A DNA stretch of 64,000 bases, from positions 29,403,565-29,467,564 of the forward strand of contig NW_019211454.1 of assembly GCF_002443255.2 (NCBI RefSeq), written 5' to 3'. How positions within the stretch are numbered: the stretch's first letter is position 1; every line of letters begins with the position of its first letter. The notes under the pieces were generated by a model. The model had not been told where the DNA came from, did not search any database, and saw only the letters and a program-made list of their open reading frames with translations. The stretch comes from Varroa destructor (taxonomy: Eukaryota > Arthropoda > Arachnida > Mesostigmata > Varroidae). Below, in pieces: positions 1-14,858 of the stretch. The position numbers and the translations under genes are program-made.

Positions 1-326
1 GGCTTCCTCAGTTATATGAGTGACTGGATGTATTCTTGAGGGCTTCCATCGTTGCCAGTATAAACCTGGGTCTCCATCGGCATTACTTCCCGCTTATTCT
101 TATTGTCTCTGTTTGATAATTGCAGTTTTGTAATAACCTGCCTTCGCATTGATCTTCATTGAAGTTCGCGAATTAAAAAGTAACATTTGGTTACGTTAAG
201 ATCGCTTCCTGAAGCCAAGAAAGCTGATACAGTTTTACTGAATTGGTTTCACCTTTCGGTCAGTGTGCTAAATATACATGCGCCGATAGGACACGGGCGT
301 CATCGTCACAGGGATTCCGATAGCCT

Positions 327-331
327 GTATA

Positions 332-375
<44 letters not shown>

Positions 376-402
376 ATATATATACATATATAACATATAT
401 AG
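327..402. repeat. TA microsatellite, interrupted
   Basis: Mostly alternating T and A with a few G and C interruptions, trailing into ATGT repeats to about 415. Confidence 0.9.
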
Positions 403-3400
403 ATGTATGTATGTACGGCTAACGAGATATCTCACCTTAGGACAGCGATGCAGTTAATTTTGTTTATCTGAAGCCCGCTCGAAAAAAGTTAGGTGTGGTG
501 CTTGTGCGTCTGAGCCTGGAAACGAACGAGAACCGTATTTCGAAAACATAATGCTCACGCAAACTATTGATGTTAACGATAACGCCCTGTTACCGTTCGC
601 TCGTCTGTTGCATGGCCGTAACGCGTTGTTGGCTACATCTACATCGTTCAATAGAGTTAGGTGACTCTCCATCAAGGCGATGCTGCGGACAAGGGAAGAC
701 ACGATGTCATCCAGGCAGACGTTCGACTCATTATTGATTTTATTCGAAAGTACGATGTTGAATATTGATGAAACAATACCTAGAACAGTTAGTTGTTTGC
801 GATTCTTCAAAGCGATGTCGATTAATTGTGGTCACGTCTCGCCCCCCAGGGTTGACGCTAGCCATTGAGCGTGTTATACATCTCAACTCTTTGACGCTCT
901 ATTGTTTACATTTTACGAAGAAGAAGAAAATCCACTTAAGCTGGATTTCCAAATCGTATTTGCTGGTATGTACTGCTCTATCGTGGAAGGCTGTTCATGT
1001 TGCCGAGGCCTTAGATGGGTCGCAAAAGTTTGACTGATACCACTGAACATATTACGTAATTACATCAAGAAAATACAACCCTAGAGCCTATTTCTAAAGC
1101 ATTATGAAGCCTCTAATAATGAAGTGCGAAACGTTTGATAAACTCACACCTTATCCCATATTTTGTTGTTCTATATTTCGAGCGATCCTTATAATTGTTG
1201 AACTAGCCGGATTTATTGAACAATATTGTGTCACTAACCTCACTCAGCCCTACGAACATAGACAGTGGTTTGTTTATCAGCTCGTCGTGACAGCATAAGA
1301 ACATTTGATACTATAGTATACTATAATCATTTACATTTAAGACACGTTACATTTACTGATGGCTGACTAATACTACAGAGTGCGCACAACTGATCGCTTT
1401 TCGGCGACTATCCTGTTTTTAAAGAAGCTCTCTCCTTCAAAGAATTTACTCAATGGTGAAATGGTGATGCCATTGTTATTTTATTGAAGTTCCGAGTATC
1501 TGGCCGCATCAACATCGGTTTTTCATTTTTGCACGCAAACGTTTCAAAGGGTGAAAATATGAATGTTTTTGTGAACTGAAGGTCATCAAAAGTATTCCGA
1601 CGAAGAGTCTCCCTTTTGACCGCGCCATATGTGTAAAAGCTTTTATATGGTAAGGCTTTTATAAGGCTTTATTTTTATAAGGTAGCGCAAGTCAATATGA
1701 TTCCACAAATAAATCTGCCCAGAGCGCTGTTTATCTAAATGGCAAGAGGATAAACCTGATATGTTATCTTCGATGAGGTACTGTTCTTTTCTACATATAT
1801 ACGTTTTAAGTATTACAGGTGCAATTCTAAGAATGCCATAACTATTTCCGTCTATTTCTCGTGCTTCGTCCGTGGTTGTATTCCACATCCCATGGGACGC
1901 ACTCGAAGGCTATCAAATTAGTTGCTGCTGAAGCTCTTCTAACGTAGTGCTGAAGTTTCATTACCGACTAAAATCATTTTCTACAAAAGCGGAACGCCTC
2001 TAAATGAAGGACATTCCAACAATCGTGGAGTACGGCATTAACTTCCGATCCATGCATTCACTCTGATACGAAGGATGGTTTACCTCATAGCGAGGCTGCC
2101 CCGGTCCAGCCTTTTAGGATTTATTGAATGAGGCTTGAGTATACCGTGCCTATACGAGTGAGGCGTCAATCGTCGAGCCTCTCGATTTATCCATAGCTTT
2201 ATTCAAGTCGTTTATGTTCAATCGACGCCGACAACGAGGTAGAAAAACGAAGTGGCTTGCCGTGCCTGAAATCACAGTTGAACTTGTACGAAGCTTTTCA
2301 GTCTAGAGACAAGCCTAATAAACGTGACTCTGGTTCGTCTCGATCCACAAGTTAATAATGAGGCGCTAGCTACGGAAGTCTGGCTAACCACGATTTGTCG
2401 TGTGTTCGTTATTTTTATAATTATGAAACTATATTGCTTTGTCATATACGACGCAATGAATACTCGCACCTCACCGAGCAGATGTCTAGCATCTGATTCC
2501 TCTGATTCGTGAGGGTTTACAGTTAGGTAATTCAAGTACTCCCAATTGATTTTGAGCTAAGGTGACAGGTCGGCTTCATTTCAAGGGACTTTTTTCACCC
2601 TCAAAAGAAGTTATCTGCCCTTATTCACGTCGTTTGAAGATTTCGTGTCCGTATAAATCATCGTTTTCCGTGCACGGCATAGCCGACGCCGATTTACAGG
2701 GTTTCGTACAATTATTAGTAATCAAACCGCAGTCTTAATTGGCAGTTTCGTTGGTCGAGAATTTGTTTCATCTGGATCACATTTGCCGCATCAAACTCTA
2801 TGGAAGCTCCTTACCTACTAGTAGCAAGCTTCAGCCTGCGCTTCTTTATTTCCTGTTAGCCATCGGTCGAAAACAACAAAACAACAACCTAGACATAATC
2901 TTCGTGATTTGATCATGCTCTGCGTATTTTGTCGTTAGCATATCATCGACATACACGGCCAGACGGCGACAGAGCGCAATAAACAAGCTGCTATATGGTG
3001 CAATCGAGTTCGGAATAGAGCTGGCAAAGTTCAAATAAGTTGTTTGTGCAGTGAGGTAAGTTCACAGGAAAACAGGACGATATGCAAGCAAAAGCCTGAA
3101 AGTAACTACGTGCTTCGGAAAAGGTCGTTGTTAGACATTACTATTATTACCAGTGATGGCAAGAAAGCTACGAACGATGCGATACACCAGTAAGTGAGGA
3201 TAGGTCTGTGACTTTGAAAAAAAAAGGCTTCCAATTTGAGACATTCTAATGAGATGGACTGACTATTTCCGCACGAAAGGCTTCTGGCCACAAGTGGTAC
3301 GACCACATTGACTTGACTGTACGTGTGTCAGAACGAACGAGATACATATTTACAACATTTGACAACGCCACCAATAGAGTGAAACATTGAAGACAGAATT

Positions 3401-4073
3401 TTTGAATCAGGTTTGTTCAAAAGCTATAGCGTGAACCTCAAAAGAATTATCACAAGCTACCGTAATCAAAAACGGCAACATATGGGCCTGTGCTATTCCG
3501 GTGACAGCTAGACGGTTGCCACTGGTAACTGAGCATGACTTACCCCTATATTTGTCAGGAAGAAATGGAAAGAGATCCCGATGCCGCCAATAAGCAAATA
3601 AGAATGAAGCATAAGTAATTTTGGATATTATGGTACTCCAATCTTGTCTCGTTGAAAAAACAGCGGTTCTGCGAGTCTTCAGTGTACATCAAGGTAAACT
3701 TCCTGGCTGCAAGTTAAATGGTTTAATAGTAGAAAAATTTCCCGGTCTCGGAGTCATTTAGATATTCAGTAAAATGTGGTCAGTAGCGAACTATGCAACA
3801 AATGCTCTTAAAAGCAGAAAACCCATTTTCTAAATGGCATGATAACATTATCCACTGATTTTTCCGCCAGTTAGCCAATAACTCGCTAAAATACAGACAA
3901 GAATAAAGAAGCAACATCTTATAATCTCCATGCTCATCGTATCGCCTTAGCTCTTTCTGCTTGTTCGTATCGTGCATAGATTATCCTGAGAAGATAATTA
4001 TTGAGTTTCGATGTGATAATTAGATGCCACTGGACACCACCGCTGTTTTTCCTTCATTTTTTTTCTAGAATTA

Positions 4074-4095
4074 AGACAGACAGGCAGGCAGGCAC
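4074..4095. repeat. Short CAGA/CAGG tetranucleotide repeat
   Basis: AGACAGACAGGCAGGCAGGC pattern; about five imperfect units. Confidence 0.75.
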
Positions 4096-7000
4096 GCCGG
4101 CTGGCTAAATCTATCTCACCTTCGTAAGAGTAAAGTGGCTGATCATTTATCAAACGATTTCATTTGTACTTGGCTGAGCCAGCGTGGAGACCAGTGACGT
4201 AACGTAACGTACCGCACATAAGGTCAATCGCCACTCCTGTTGGAAAAGTGCCCACCTTTTAAGAAACCGCCGTATTGTTTTACGCTTTGCTCATTTTTGG
4301 ACAACTCGTGACCTGTCACGAAAAAGATGTCTAAACCCGAGAGGTTCGTCGGCTGGCGTAGTTGGCAACGGCTATTAGCTCTGCTTCAGATATGAATGAA
4401 GTAGTGGTTTCTTCTAGAACAAACGCAGTTCTTGAATGCAGTGCGATAGCCGGACCATGAATGCCGTCCTGGGCACTTCTTTGATCACCCTAGCTAATTG
4501 AACACAGATAAGTTTACCAAAGCTAGCATCTTACGCAACTGACTTATGTATAGGCATATTTTATGTACATACATGTATAGATAGTGGGAAAGCACACTAC
4601 GAGGAATACCACTGTTGTGCTAACGGCGTACAATATACGTAACTACATAAAGTTAATTCGATGCTACAGCCTACGCATGCGCTTTGAAACAAGTGGCCAG
4701 ATATCATCGTGTTTCTAGGTTAACTCTTAATATGACGAACTAATATCATAGCAACATCAGCTCAATTCAGGGTTCGCCGCAGCCGCCTCTATCTGGTATT
4801 TGTGTATGGATGTTTCCAAATATTGCTAGTTCCAAGCAACAGTACCATCACGTTTTATCTTCAATCACCATAACAATAACAACAGCTGGCCGTACGACGT
4901 AGTATGTGTCTTTTCGCTTGTGATCTTCTCATTCAAGGAACGGCTCCGCTCACGTTTCGCCAGCGGCAACACTCATAATTCAATAGGATCTACCTGTGTC
5001 TTACGAAAACGCCACCGCTAACTGCTGTCGTCATAAGCGGACAACGAGCGAGCGACAGGGACCACCCATCTACAACGCGTGTCTGCGTAGCAGCACTTGG
5101 AGAATATTGCTCAGACAGGATACGTAAAAGCGAGGGAGTTGGATTTGTAATCAGCGTTTTTTGAGAAATTCCTTTGCCAAATCCTCTGACACTTGAATTT
5201 CCGAGTTCGGTATTCTCTGTTGCCTGCAATGTTTGCTATTGTAATATTTTCAGTATTGTGTTTGTCGTTGTGAGGGCCATTATTGTTGACGCTATTGTTG
5301 GCACTATTCTTTCCGGTACAACGTTTTTACGCCTTTTCTGCTGCCTGTCAACGAGTACTCCCTTGGCTCGACGAAGGCCGCTGTTACCGTAGCCGCCATA
5401 GCGGCGCACCTTTGCGCTTGCAAATGGCCAATAATATTTCGACGGATCGCAAGGCAATGGCACTGCGCGCGGCTTGTTTACGAGCGTTCACAAAAAGAAG
5501 TTTCCTGAAGGAAACAAAGCCTGTGGATCCAGTAACAGTAGGGGCAAACTTTAACTACCGCTGCTACCACGAGGCAGCTTTTCTCCTACATAAAATATCA
5601 TTTTGGTCTAATACTAAGGTCATGGCCTCTAATAGGACATGTTGTTTATGGCCGGACGAATAGATGTCCTGATCTATTAGCGTACGCTTTAAAGCAATCT
5701 ACAGCAGTTGAGGCATGTACGCATGGAACAGTGCCCATAAAGAGGGCCTATGGTCTATGTATAATTGTAGCTCTTTACATTAAATGTGCCTTACGACGAA
5801 CGAGTAGTCAGTAGCAAAGGTAGGTCCGCACAAATTTGTCGCATTATTGACTCTTGTGCATTTGCTGTTTAACGTCTGGTGAATACTACTAGACATTTAT
5901 TATTTTAGCCCACTTTTAAGCCCGCAGATGAACTTCTAAGTTAATGCCAACGGCTTAGCGGGTTCGCTTTCCACAGTTGGGACTGTGCAGATGAGTACCT
6001 GAAATGACAATAATCAGGTGCTGATTTGTAGAAGTAAAAAAAAGAACGACGATAGCGGGCTAATAGCATCTCGAGCGTGACAATGCTGTGTTACACAAGA
6101 TCCTTGCATTATTTTTTTTTTTGAAAAATCCTGCGATTACCCTGTGCCAATAGATTTCTACCAGCCAAACCTAAAGACGATGGTCGCAGAAGTGCATTGC
6201 AATATGCATCCGCGTATCGATTCTCTTCAAAACAAACGTCTTTCGCCAACCCCTAACGACAGTAAAACAATTAGCTGGAATAAAAGAAAGATGCGGTATC
6301 ATACTTTTCTAGTTAGGTGAGCGGAACGACGGTTATCCCTTTGACGACCTTTCTTAAATCATTTCGCCTGCGATCCATTCGAATTTGTTATGTCGAACAT
6401 TGGCTTTTGTTTTTGTTTGCGTAGGGTACAGCCGTTCACTGGGATTTTACACTAATCTTATTTTGTAATAAGTTGATAATATCTTATTATCCATCGTTTT
6501 CTTTGTGATCTAAGTGTTTTGCCCAGGTGAACTAAATGTGTGGAGCTTAGTAGTTCAAGGAACTATTATGTTGTTTTATGTTATGCGACGTGTACTACAG
6601 CTTACTGATTTAATGCACAACGGTCTTGCCCTAATCGTTATATTTGGAGTTCCGCTGTGTTGGAGGAAGAGGAAACCATATTATCTAGATGATAGTCAAA
6701 TTTTGGAGCAATCATAAGGCCAAATGCCCGCTCCTTTTTTTATCGTTTCCGCGTAAAGCTATACTAGTATTTATCGTATTCAGATTATATATAAAAGAAG
6801 CGGATTTGATCATAATTTGTAATATGGATCACTTTTAAGAATAAGATGATGTATTTCTAAAGAAACTTCCGTAGCCGCACAATGCACACAATAGGTAAAT
6901 CGTACGCAATCTTTCTAAACGGTTCAAGCCTGAGGCACGTAAATCTCACGTATGCTTGCATTGAAACGTATTAATGTAAAGGCACACGTTCGAGTTCAAT

Positions 7001-7814
7001 TCTTTACTTAAGAGAGACATAGATAACACGTGGGTACACGTCTATGTCTGTGGTGAAGATAAAATGTTGATCTTTTTGAATGCATTGTTTTCTATGCGTG
7101 GATGTAGTGGTTTACGGCGTATAAATGTCCTAAAGAAGTCAAAACAGTGAGTTATAGACTCGGCGCGATTTTGACGAACATGGTGATAGAAATACAGGAC
7201 CATTTAAAAGGACCGTCTTGTCTTCATTTTAATAGAGCATTAGCCGTTGAAGTATTCGTATTACGGTGCCATGTTTAGTAGAAGGATGAACAGCGGACAT
7301 TATATCGCTTATAATTACAGTTGTTACATTCCTGACGATTGTTAAGCTTCCTCATGCTGTTTTTCTTTTGAATTACGGTAAAAACCGTTTCTGCTTCTTT
7401 GCTTCATTGTGGAAAGGACACCGTAATTTTATCAATGTTCTCTCTGTCCACTACGCGATAGTTAAATAGTGAGAATGTTCTTCGATGTAGCATGCGTTTG
7501 CTCGTCTTCGTCTACTGATAGTTTGATAATTAATATCTTTACAAAAACGCCTCTCTTGTATCTAATGTGTGTCCTTGCTGTATCTGTTAAGTACCTGCAA
7601 GCTTCTGGTCGTAGGCTCGAACGGTGACCTGTTATTGCGTTACACACTCGGCACAAAGTGACGTCGAGCCTATTCGATATTACGGCTGATTCTTAAACTT
7701 CACACTGTTTGGCGCTATCGGCTTGTTCGCCGACCCAGCTCATTGTCTTGGGTTTTGAGCTAATTCGGAAAGAGGAAAAATGGTAATAGTAGTAGAAGGC
7801 TATTCTCTTGCTTT

Positions 7815-8306
7815 TCATCCTCTTATCCTTGTAGCGACGCCCTCGAATATAGCATTGCCCAGTTCGTAGGTTGCGGCGCTGCTATCATCTGTATTGCTGT
7901 TGCCTGCATCAACACCTCCTCTGGTGGGAGGCAGTAGTAAGCCATGGACGTGTCGATAAAAACGGGCGGTGGGGGTAAGAGCACAGTAGGACCAAAAAAG
8001 GCATATACTATTGTTCCATTTTTTTCGAGCAGAGAATTGAAAGAGAAGCCGAGAAAAGAACGCTTTAGCTTTGTTAGTTTTATAAAAAGCCATAATGATA
8101 GTATCAATAATGGCTTCTTGCCACGGCACTTTTTTTAACTGAGCACTGGATAAGGGTAAAACAACGATAGTTAAATTGTACGGGTAGATATTACAGTTTA
8201 TCGATCTACTTATCACTGTTACCGTTACGCACAAAGTGTCGTCCACAAGCCCAACAATATAACTAATAAAAAGACATAAGGAGACAACAAGGGCCTGTGA
8301 CAACAT
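7815..8306 (-). CDS. Unrecognised 163-residue open frame, doubtful
   Basis: Starts with a real ATG at 8306 reading leftward. The first 20 or so residues (MLSQALVVSLCLFISYIVGL) look like a signal peptide or membrane segment. The rest has no family I recognise, with two basic stretches and a low-complexity end. Other frames over the same DNA are also open, which suggests composition rather than selection. For a 64-kb AT-rich window an open frame of this length is only mildly unexpected. No splice sites or partner exons could be assigned. Confidence 0.12.
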   Translation of the reverse strand: MLSQALVVSLCLFISYIVGLVDDTLCVTVTVISRSINCNIYPYNLTIVVLPLSSAQLKKVPWQEAIIDTIIMAFYKTNKAKAFFSRLLFQFSARKKWNNSICLFWSYCALTPTARFYRHVHGLLLPPTRGGVDAGNSNTDDSSAATYELGNAIFEGVATRIRG

Positions 8307-11300
8307 GGCAATAGAAGTATAACGATTTTTTTTGTAGTTTCTACTTCTGTTGCTGAAGTGGTTGCTTTTACAGTAAGTATTAGTATTTCTTAAAATTCAG
8401 GATATGCCGGTAGTTACGTCGGTTTTTATTTTTTCTTGTTAGTCTAATAAGGAACAACAGATTTCCCTGCATGCTAATCGAAAGCGAACACATTTGGTGG
8501 TACGTTTGCTACCATGGTCATCATCATACATTTGGTACCATGATCAACTGGGAGTTTAGCACTATTAGGTATTATAATAGTCGAAAACAAGTTTACCTGT
8601 TTGTAGTTTCGTTAGCAGAGAGCTTTTGGTAATGTCCTGCAAAGGGTAGCCGAACTACGTAGAGAATAGCGTGAACGAAAACATTTGTTATAATGGTTGG
8701 CGTCGATACATTCTACGGATTGTTATGTAGATGTGTGATACGTAAATCAAGGTGATCAAAGCTTCATAATGCGAAAGCTGCTACCGTAAAATTAGAGGAG
8801 ATTGAAAGTGTGATCTTGAAAATTTTATGACAAGCATAAATAATAAAAATCGAGAAATGTTGATACATTGTCATGATTAAGCCAGCTGAGAACACAGAAG
8901 AATCGAATACACTGTTTATAATTGAAAAGTAATATGGAGGGTATGATCGAAGAAAGGCCCAGTCATTCTATCCTTGAGCAAAATATTTGGCCATTGCACG
9001 CGCTCGTTATTTATTTTTAGTTATACAGGTGGTGTATCACCTCGTGCAGAGAAGTTGTTCGGCTCTTGGCTCCCAAAGTATCATTTAGTTAGATCCAAGG
9101 GAACTTGCTGACTGACGTGGCTATAGGCCCCATTGTCCTTCCCACACTTTTGACATCTTTATGAATCATCTATAAGATTAACAGTCCTCCGTACATTTAC
9201 AATAACGCTAAATAACTTCGACACAGTAGAGCCGTGGTTCTCCTATATATACTGTTCAAAGCTGTGGAACATTTGTGCGGCCTTTACTAGAAACAGCAAT
9301 AGTATGAAGTCCATTTGTAACTCAACATCTCTTTCATGTCGATTTTCTGCACTTTTATATATGCGTTACGGAGAGAATATGATACAATTACCATGTAGTA
9401 CAACAGAGCGCAGACGTATCTTCTAATTCCGACAGATATATATTCTGTGTTCATAGTAGAGCGCATCCGTATCACTCAAGTCTTACATTGTATCGTTGAC
9501 AGTCAGTTTTGCTGGTGATGCCAGCAAATGCGAGACTACTGCTACTAAATCAAGGAACGCCATTAACTGTATGGTGATGTCCTTCAAGGCAACCTTCGTC
9601 GACTGTCAACGAGTCTCGGTATTTTCTACCAAAGTGTCGTCCTCGGCCTCCCTTCAGCCGGGCTTTCTGTCTTGAAGGAGCGCATTCTCGTACGCGCTAG
9701 CCAAAGTGGTGGATTGGCCAATAGTATGCTTGGAGCCTCTTCCTGAGGCGTCCATCTTTTGCTGAAGCCAGTATTATACCCTGTTCCGGGCTCTCCGAGG
9801 TAGTAACTTGGGCCGCTTCCAAAAAACCCAATGTCGCCAGCCTGGCGCCGCTTCCGAGTCCCACTACAGTAGTAGTGTCGACGATTGAACAATACAAACC
9901 TTCTTTCTGTATTTCTGTGATGGGAGCCGAGTTGGTTGCGTAAGCGTTCCCATTAAGGAAGGAGTACCAATCATACTGCGGGAATATTTATGTGATATAC
10001 ATCCGTTGTAATAGTGCTCATGATGGAAGGGACGGTGAAGGATTCTTGCTGCAGGCGACTTTGGTAAGCTCAGCAGCGCAATTGTCTTTCTGGATAGGTG
10101 TTATTCCAGTATCTGAAAAATTCACTAATATAGATAATTTGGTCTATTTCACTGGCGCATGTTTGTTCGTTTTTTTTTTTTTTTTTTGCTGAAATAATTC
10201 ATGATCGGTTATCAATTACGTTAAAAGAAGCAGTTTAATGATCGTAAAAGTAGCTTCATTTTATTGTCAAATGTTTTTTGGTAACGTTAAGCAAGTTACG
10301 AGCACTCGAAACGTCCATCCGAAAGTCTCCCCTACAAACCGTAATGACGACTATTATACGGCTGTTGTGGTCATCTATAATCCAGAACAACTCTAAGAGA
10401 ATGTGATTGCTAAATCTATTAAAAGTTCATACTTGTGTGAATAATACGAGGTACGTTTCAATCAGGAGTTTCCAATAAACGTCTTGATATTATATTGGCT
10501 GGGCGAACCATTCGCCTTATACTGTATTCTGTGAACAAGCCTAACCCGATTTTGCTCCTATTTTCTATTCTGCGTCTAGACTGAGCCAACGTATGCTGAC
10601 CTTGACCAAGTCTCAATGGGGCTTCGCATGCTGCTTGTGGGCCTTCTCGACTGTGGTTTATAGCTAGGTAGTCTTGGCGTCGAAGACATCTCGGACCAGT
10701 TGCCAGCGAGATGGTCCTGTAAATTTTAAATTTAGGAATTTCCAATCACCTATACTGAACTGAGTGGCATACTTAGCTTTGCGTTCACATATATTCGTTC
10801 ACGCAACACTGTTGCGGGGTTATGGTCAGAATTATGATAGTAATTTCTTTAAGACGCCATACGCACACACGAGAAACCTACGAGCCCTTTAAAGGTTCCG
10901 GTTGTAATCAGGTATACAATGGATTCAATTCTGAATAGGATAGGTGCTGCAAGAGAAGTGCTGTTTCTTACAGATTCTTAGCAGAACTCCCTGTGGGAAC
11001 CAACGTTGCCAGCTCCAGAGTTATTGCAGACAGTGTTAAATGAGATGCGTTAGGACGTAATGATACACGAGCCACTGCTTGCGGGCCAGTGTCCTATAGA
11101 TATTGCTGACGCAGCATTTCTACTACTCGTACAAAGTAGTAGACTTTGTGTTTGCTTGTACACGATCAGTTATATTCGTCTGCATACTGCACAACCGGAC
11201 GTTCACGTCCCTTTTAGATGTAACAGTGGGGTAGCCAAAGTGCCAATTTGTTATGTGCTGTGCAGTGTGTCACCCTCATTCAGCGATTTTATATATAGCG

Positions 11301-11448
11301 CACGTAGAGCAGCTAAGAGTGATACAATATTTAGTTGCTTAGCTAGCAGCCTGGCAGCAATTCAGGACTGGCATAAACATAAATTCTTAAAGACAAAAAT
11401 GCCGTTACTTGTTAGGCGTATTTACAATAGGATGCTCGGGACTTTTTC

Positions 11449-11477
11449 GTACGTACGTACGTACGTATGTATGTACG
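11449..11477. repeat. GTAC/GTAT tetranucleotide repeat
   Basis: About seven GTAC units degenerating to GTAT; self-complementary, so it could form a small hairpin. Confidence 0.85.
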
Positions 11478-13528
11478 AATGACTTGTGAATTGCTCATTT
11501 ATAAATACTTCACAGTGAAAATACACAGGGGTGAATGGGCATGCGGGCCTCTTCTCAAATAGCTCTTAATATGCGTATATAAAGCTGGCCTCGTTCACGT
11601 GTAGCATGTGACGAAAGCGTGCTGAATACATCAAATAATCGTTAGTCCTAATGCTGACCCACAAATTGAGACATAGTGGATCATATGTTACAAATTGCAG
11701 ACTGGTATTCTGCGCCGTCTGCGACACGATATCGTCTGCGTGGAGTCGGCAAGACTCTTTAATGTTATATATATATGGCTTGAATTCGACGGCGTATATA
11801 TATATATATAGATATATATTGTCAAGTCAGTTTTTTTTTTCTCTACTATGCTATCACGTATGATGCCTGCTACAATAGTTATTATTAAGGATTTTTCACT
11901 CGGCAAAGGTGATTATGGCTAATTTGTAACGATCATAGGCGGATTCCGCAAGATGCATTATACGCGGCCTTTTGCCGAGCAGCAAATGTTTAAAAATAAT
12001 AATTGCTTTAGGCATCATACGTGATTTTTTATGCTATACGAAACTATAATAGAGAGAAAAATTACCTAGACTCGACCGTGCCTTTTGGCACCGAGTGGAA
12101 TGGTCGAACAAAGCGTAGACTTTTCATTCAGGCGTGGGAAACCTTTACTTCTTGTCTTGAAACTTCTGCTAAAAATTTGTTTTCTGGCTAATTATTTGGT
12201 GTGAACCATTGTATCCAAGAGCTCTATGCATCAACTAAAGGCTTTAAGAAATGTCGAAATTTCTCACCGCCGATTTTGTTATGAAACGAAATTCAAAATC
12301 GCCTTTTACTGCAATCGAATGGCGACTCGAATATTCCGTATCGATTGAAAAAGTATAATATTCTGAACAGGTTTGCGGAAGGTTAGAAATATACGCACCT
12401 CGACAGTCACCTCGATTCCTCGGATGATCACATTCTGCCGTAAGCAAGCGGCTGATTTATCCGAAACATGAATTATTAGCGTTCGTTTCTCGTCTACAAT
12501 GAGAGCAAGTGATCTTTCTTACTATAGTACAATATTCCACCGTACGAATCACTTTCGTCACGCATAAAATGAACAATTATTGGCTAATGTTTAAGCTTCA
12601 TTGAGCAAATACACATTTCTAAGTTTTCGCTTTTTTTTTTTTTCGAAATAATTCCAAGGCAACGAACACCTAAAAACTCGAGCGTCATATTAACAACTGG
12701 ATTAAGCTACAATGATTACTTATTCACTCTACAAGATTGTGTCGCGACTCACTATACATGGCCATCGAAGGTGTTAAAACACTTAGGGATATCTAACATA
12801 TATATATATAAAATGGGTTAGTTTGGTCAGTCCATGTTGAACACACTCACGCGTCAGTTACGCGCAGTGTTTCCGAATAAAAGCGTGCGATGTAACGGCT
12901 GTTATAAAGATGACCTGACTTGTCTTCGGAATACCCGTTGTTTTTATAAATGATTCTTAAAGTGAGCCATTCGGACGATTCGACAGGATGCGTTTGCCTT
13001 GATTTTTATGTAACTGAGCTCATTTTTCTCTTGCTGTTAAAATATTTTGAATCGTATCGTTACGAATAACATCAAGGTTAAATATGTATGAAACGGGAAA
13101 ACTCAATCTTATTCTTTGATACCACAGTCTGAGACCAATCGTAAGGACTATCGGAAAATGCTTACTGCTCAGTTCTACGTGCGATCTCCGTAAGCATGAC
13201 CAGCGGCTATCAGACATACATTTGTCGGTGAGAGTCGCTGTGGTAAATTTTTTGTTAGGATGCGATATGCATGCCACCGGAGAAAAAGCACGACCGCAAA
13301 TAGCGGACCTATGTTAAGTGCGATAAATACTTTGACAGGCAGAAAAACATCGATACTGTCGATGCAACCTCTGTCAAAGTAGACGTATAGAAGTAACTGT
13401 ATTATTAACGCTATTTTTTGAACGTTAACGGAAAGAATAAGGTAAAAAAAAGATGCTCGATGTCCGAGCTAAATTGACTGCAACTAAAATGCTGAAGTGG
13501 GTAAACGCTGGAACGATGCTGAATAGGT

Positions 13529-13545
13529 CTGCTGCTGCTGCTGCA
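13529..13545. repeat. CTG trinucleotide repeat
   Basis: Five CTG units followed by CA; not inside a supported exon. Confidence 0.8.
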
Positions 13546-14831
13546 GGATCAGTAGGTAGGATACAGGCAATAGTCCTAAAGAACACTAGATGAGCTAGAA
13601 TCTATCTCATTTTAGCATGTAAGGGAATCTAACTGCGGAAAATAACACAATAGGGACTCGTTACAATATCCGCTGCTCTGTACAGGCTAATTGTAAAGCT
13701 GTTCTGTAACAGAACAGCTAACGAATATAAAAGAAGTGTGCAACAAATTCAAGAGGAACAGGCAAAGAACGAATGACATCATCCTTATGCCAGTATCGAT
13801 GATGGATGGCTAGAGATTACATATGAGGAACAAATTTGGATTCTTCTTAATATTCCCAACGTCTGTGACAAAGTTTAATAGAACGAATTATCGAAGACAT
13901 AAATCCTGCATGCGTCGCGATGATTTACAAGGACCTGCAACAGCCTAATCCGGCGGAATGGAGCGTATAAATCAGGAAACCTGAAATTTAAACAGGCTTT
14001 CCCGATGTCGCGCTCTGTATAGCCGAAGTAAAAAATCGATTGATAAGGTTACAGAATGAACTGTACGTTCCATAGCTGTAGTTTTTTGCCGGCTAAAAAG
14101 CTTCTTTCGACAAGCAGCACAGTGAATGACCACTGGCTGGGCATGTTGGTAGCCTTAGCTAGGAACGTCTGGGATGTGGATAGAGTCAAAAGGTTGATTT
14201 CCGCCCAGCTGATGTGCTAAGCCTTTCTGTAATGCACGCGCTCGAAATTTAGAGCAGGAGAATGAACTAGATAGAACTACATGTATCTCCTGAGGGGTTT
14301 GATTATTGATAAATCACGTCGAGCTTTCGTATCTTTCGGGAGGTGTCCAATAAAATCGCTGTTTAGTCTTCAGCGCTTCCGATGCGCGCTTCTTCTCCTG
14401 TGTTTTTGAGCGGCTAGTTAGAAAATACATCGTAGAAACGTGCATCTGCCGCACACTTAATAAGTGGAATTGAATAGCTATAGCAACACCTTTTTATTTA
14501 GATCAATCAAATGTTCATTGATAGGCGATTGTCTTCAAAAGTGCGTGAACGATTAATCTGCCTTTTGGCTCCCATCCTTAGTTCTTGCTACACTGATAGT
14601 AATATAGGTACCTAGGTCGTACCTAGGATGTGTACGCAACTTTATATATATATAAAGTTTTTTTTCCTTTAACCAGAGCTACGCAACGAAAATAACTTTT
14701 TAGCCTATGTAGCGACACACTGTTTTCTGCTTCCTCTCAAATAGATTAGCTAAGATTATTAATGTGTTTTAAAATGTTATGAAAAGATTAAGAGCTTTTC
14801 ATTTTTGTGAAAAAACAATATTGTCTTTACC

Positions 14832-14858
14832 ATATATATATATATATATATATATATA
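14832..14858. repeat. TA microsatellite
   Basis: Uninterrupted AT alternation of about 13 units. Confidence 0.9.

Noticed and set aside
5283..5663. Leucine-rich start resembling a signal peptide, possible Ret exon 1
   Set aside because: The frame begins at TTG, not ATG, and I found no donor leaving phase 1 that would give a sensible mature start.
11060..11482. 140-residue open frame upstream of Ret
   Set aside because: No recognised domain; it ends in an ACGT/ATGT repeat translated as Tyr/Val/Cys.
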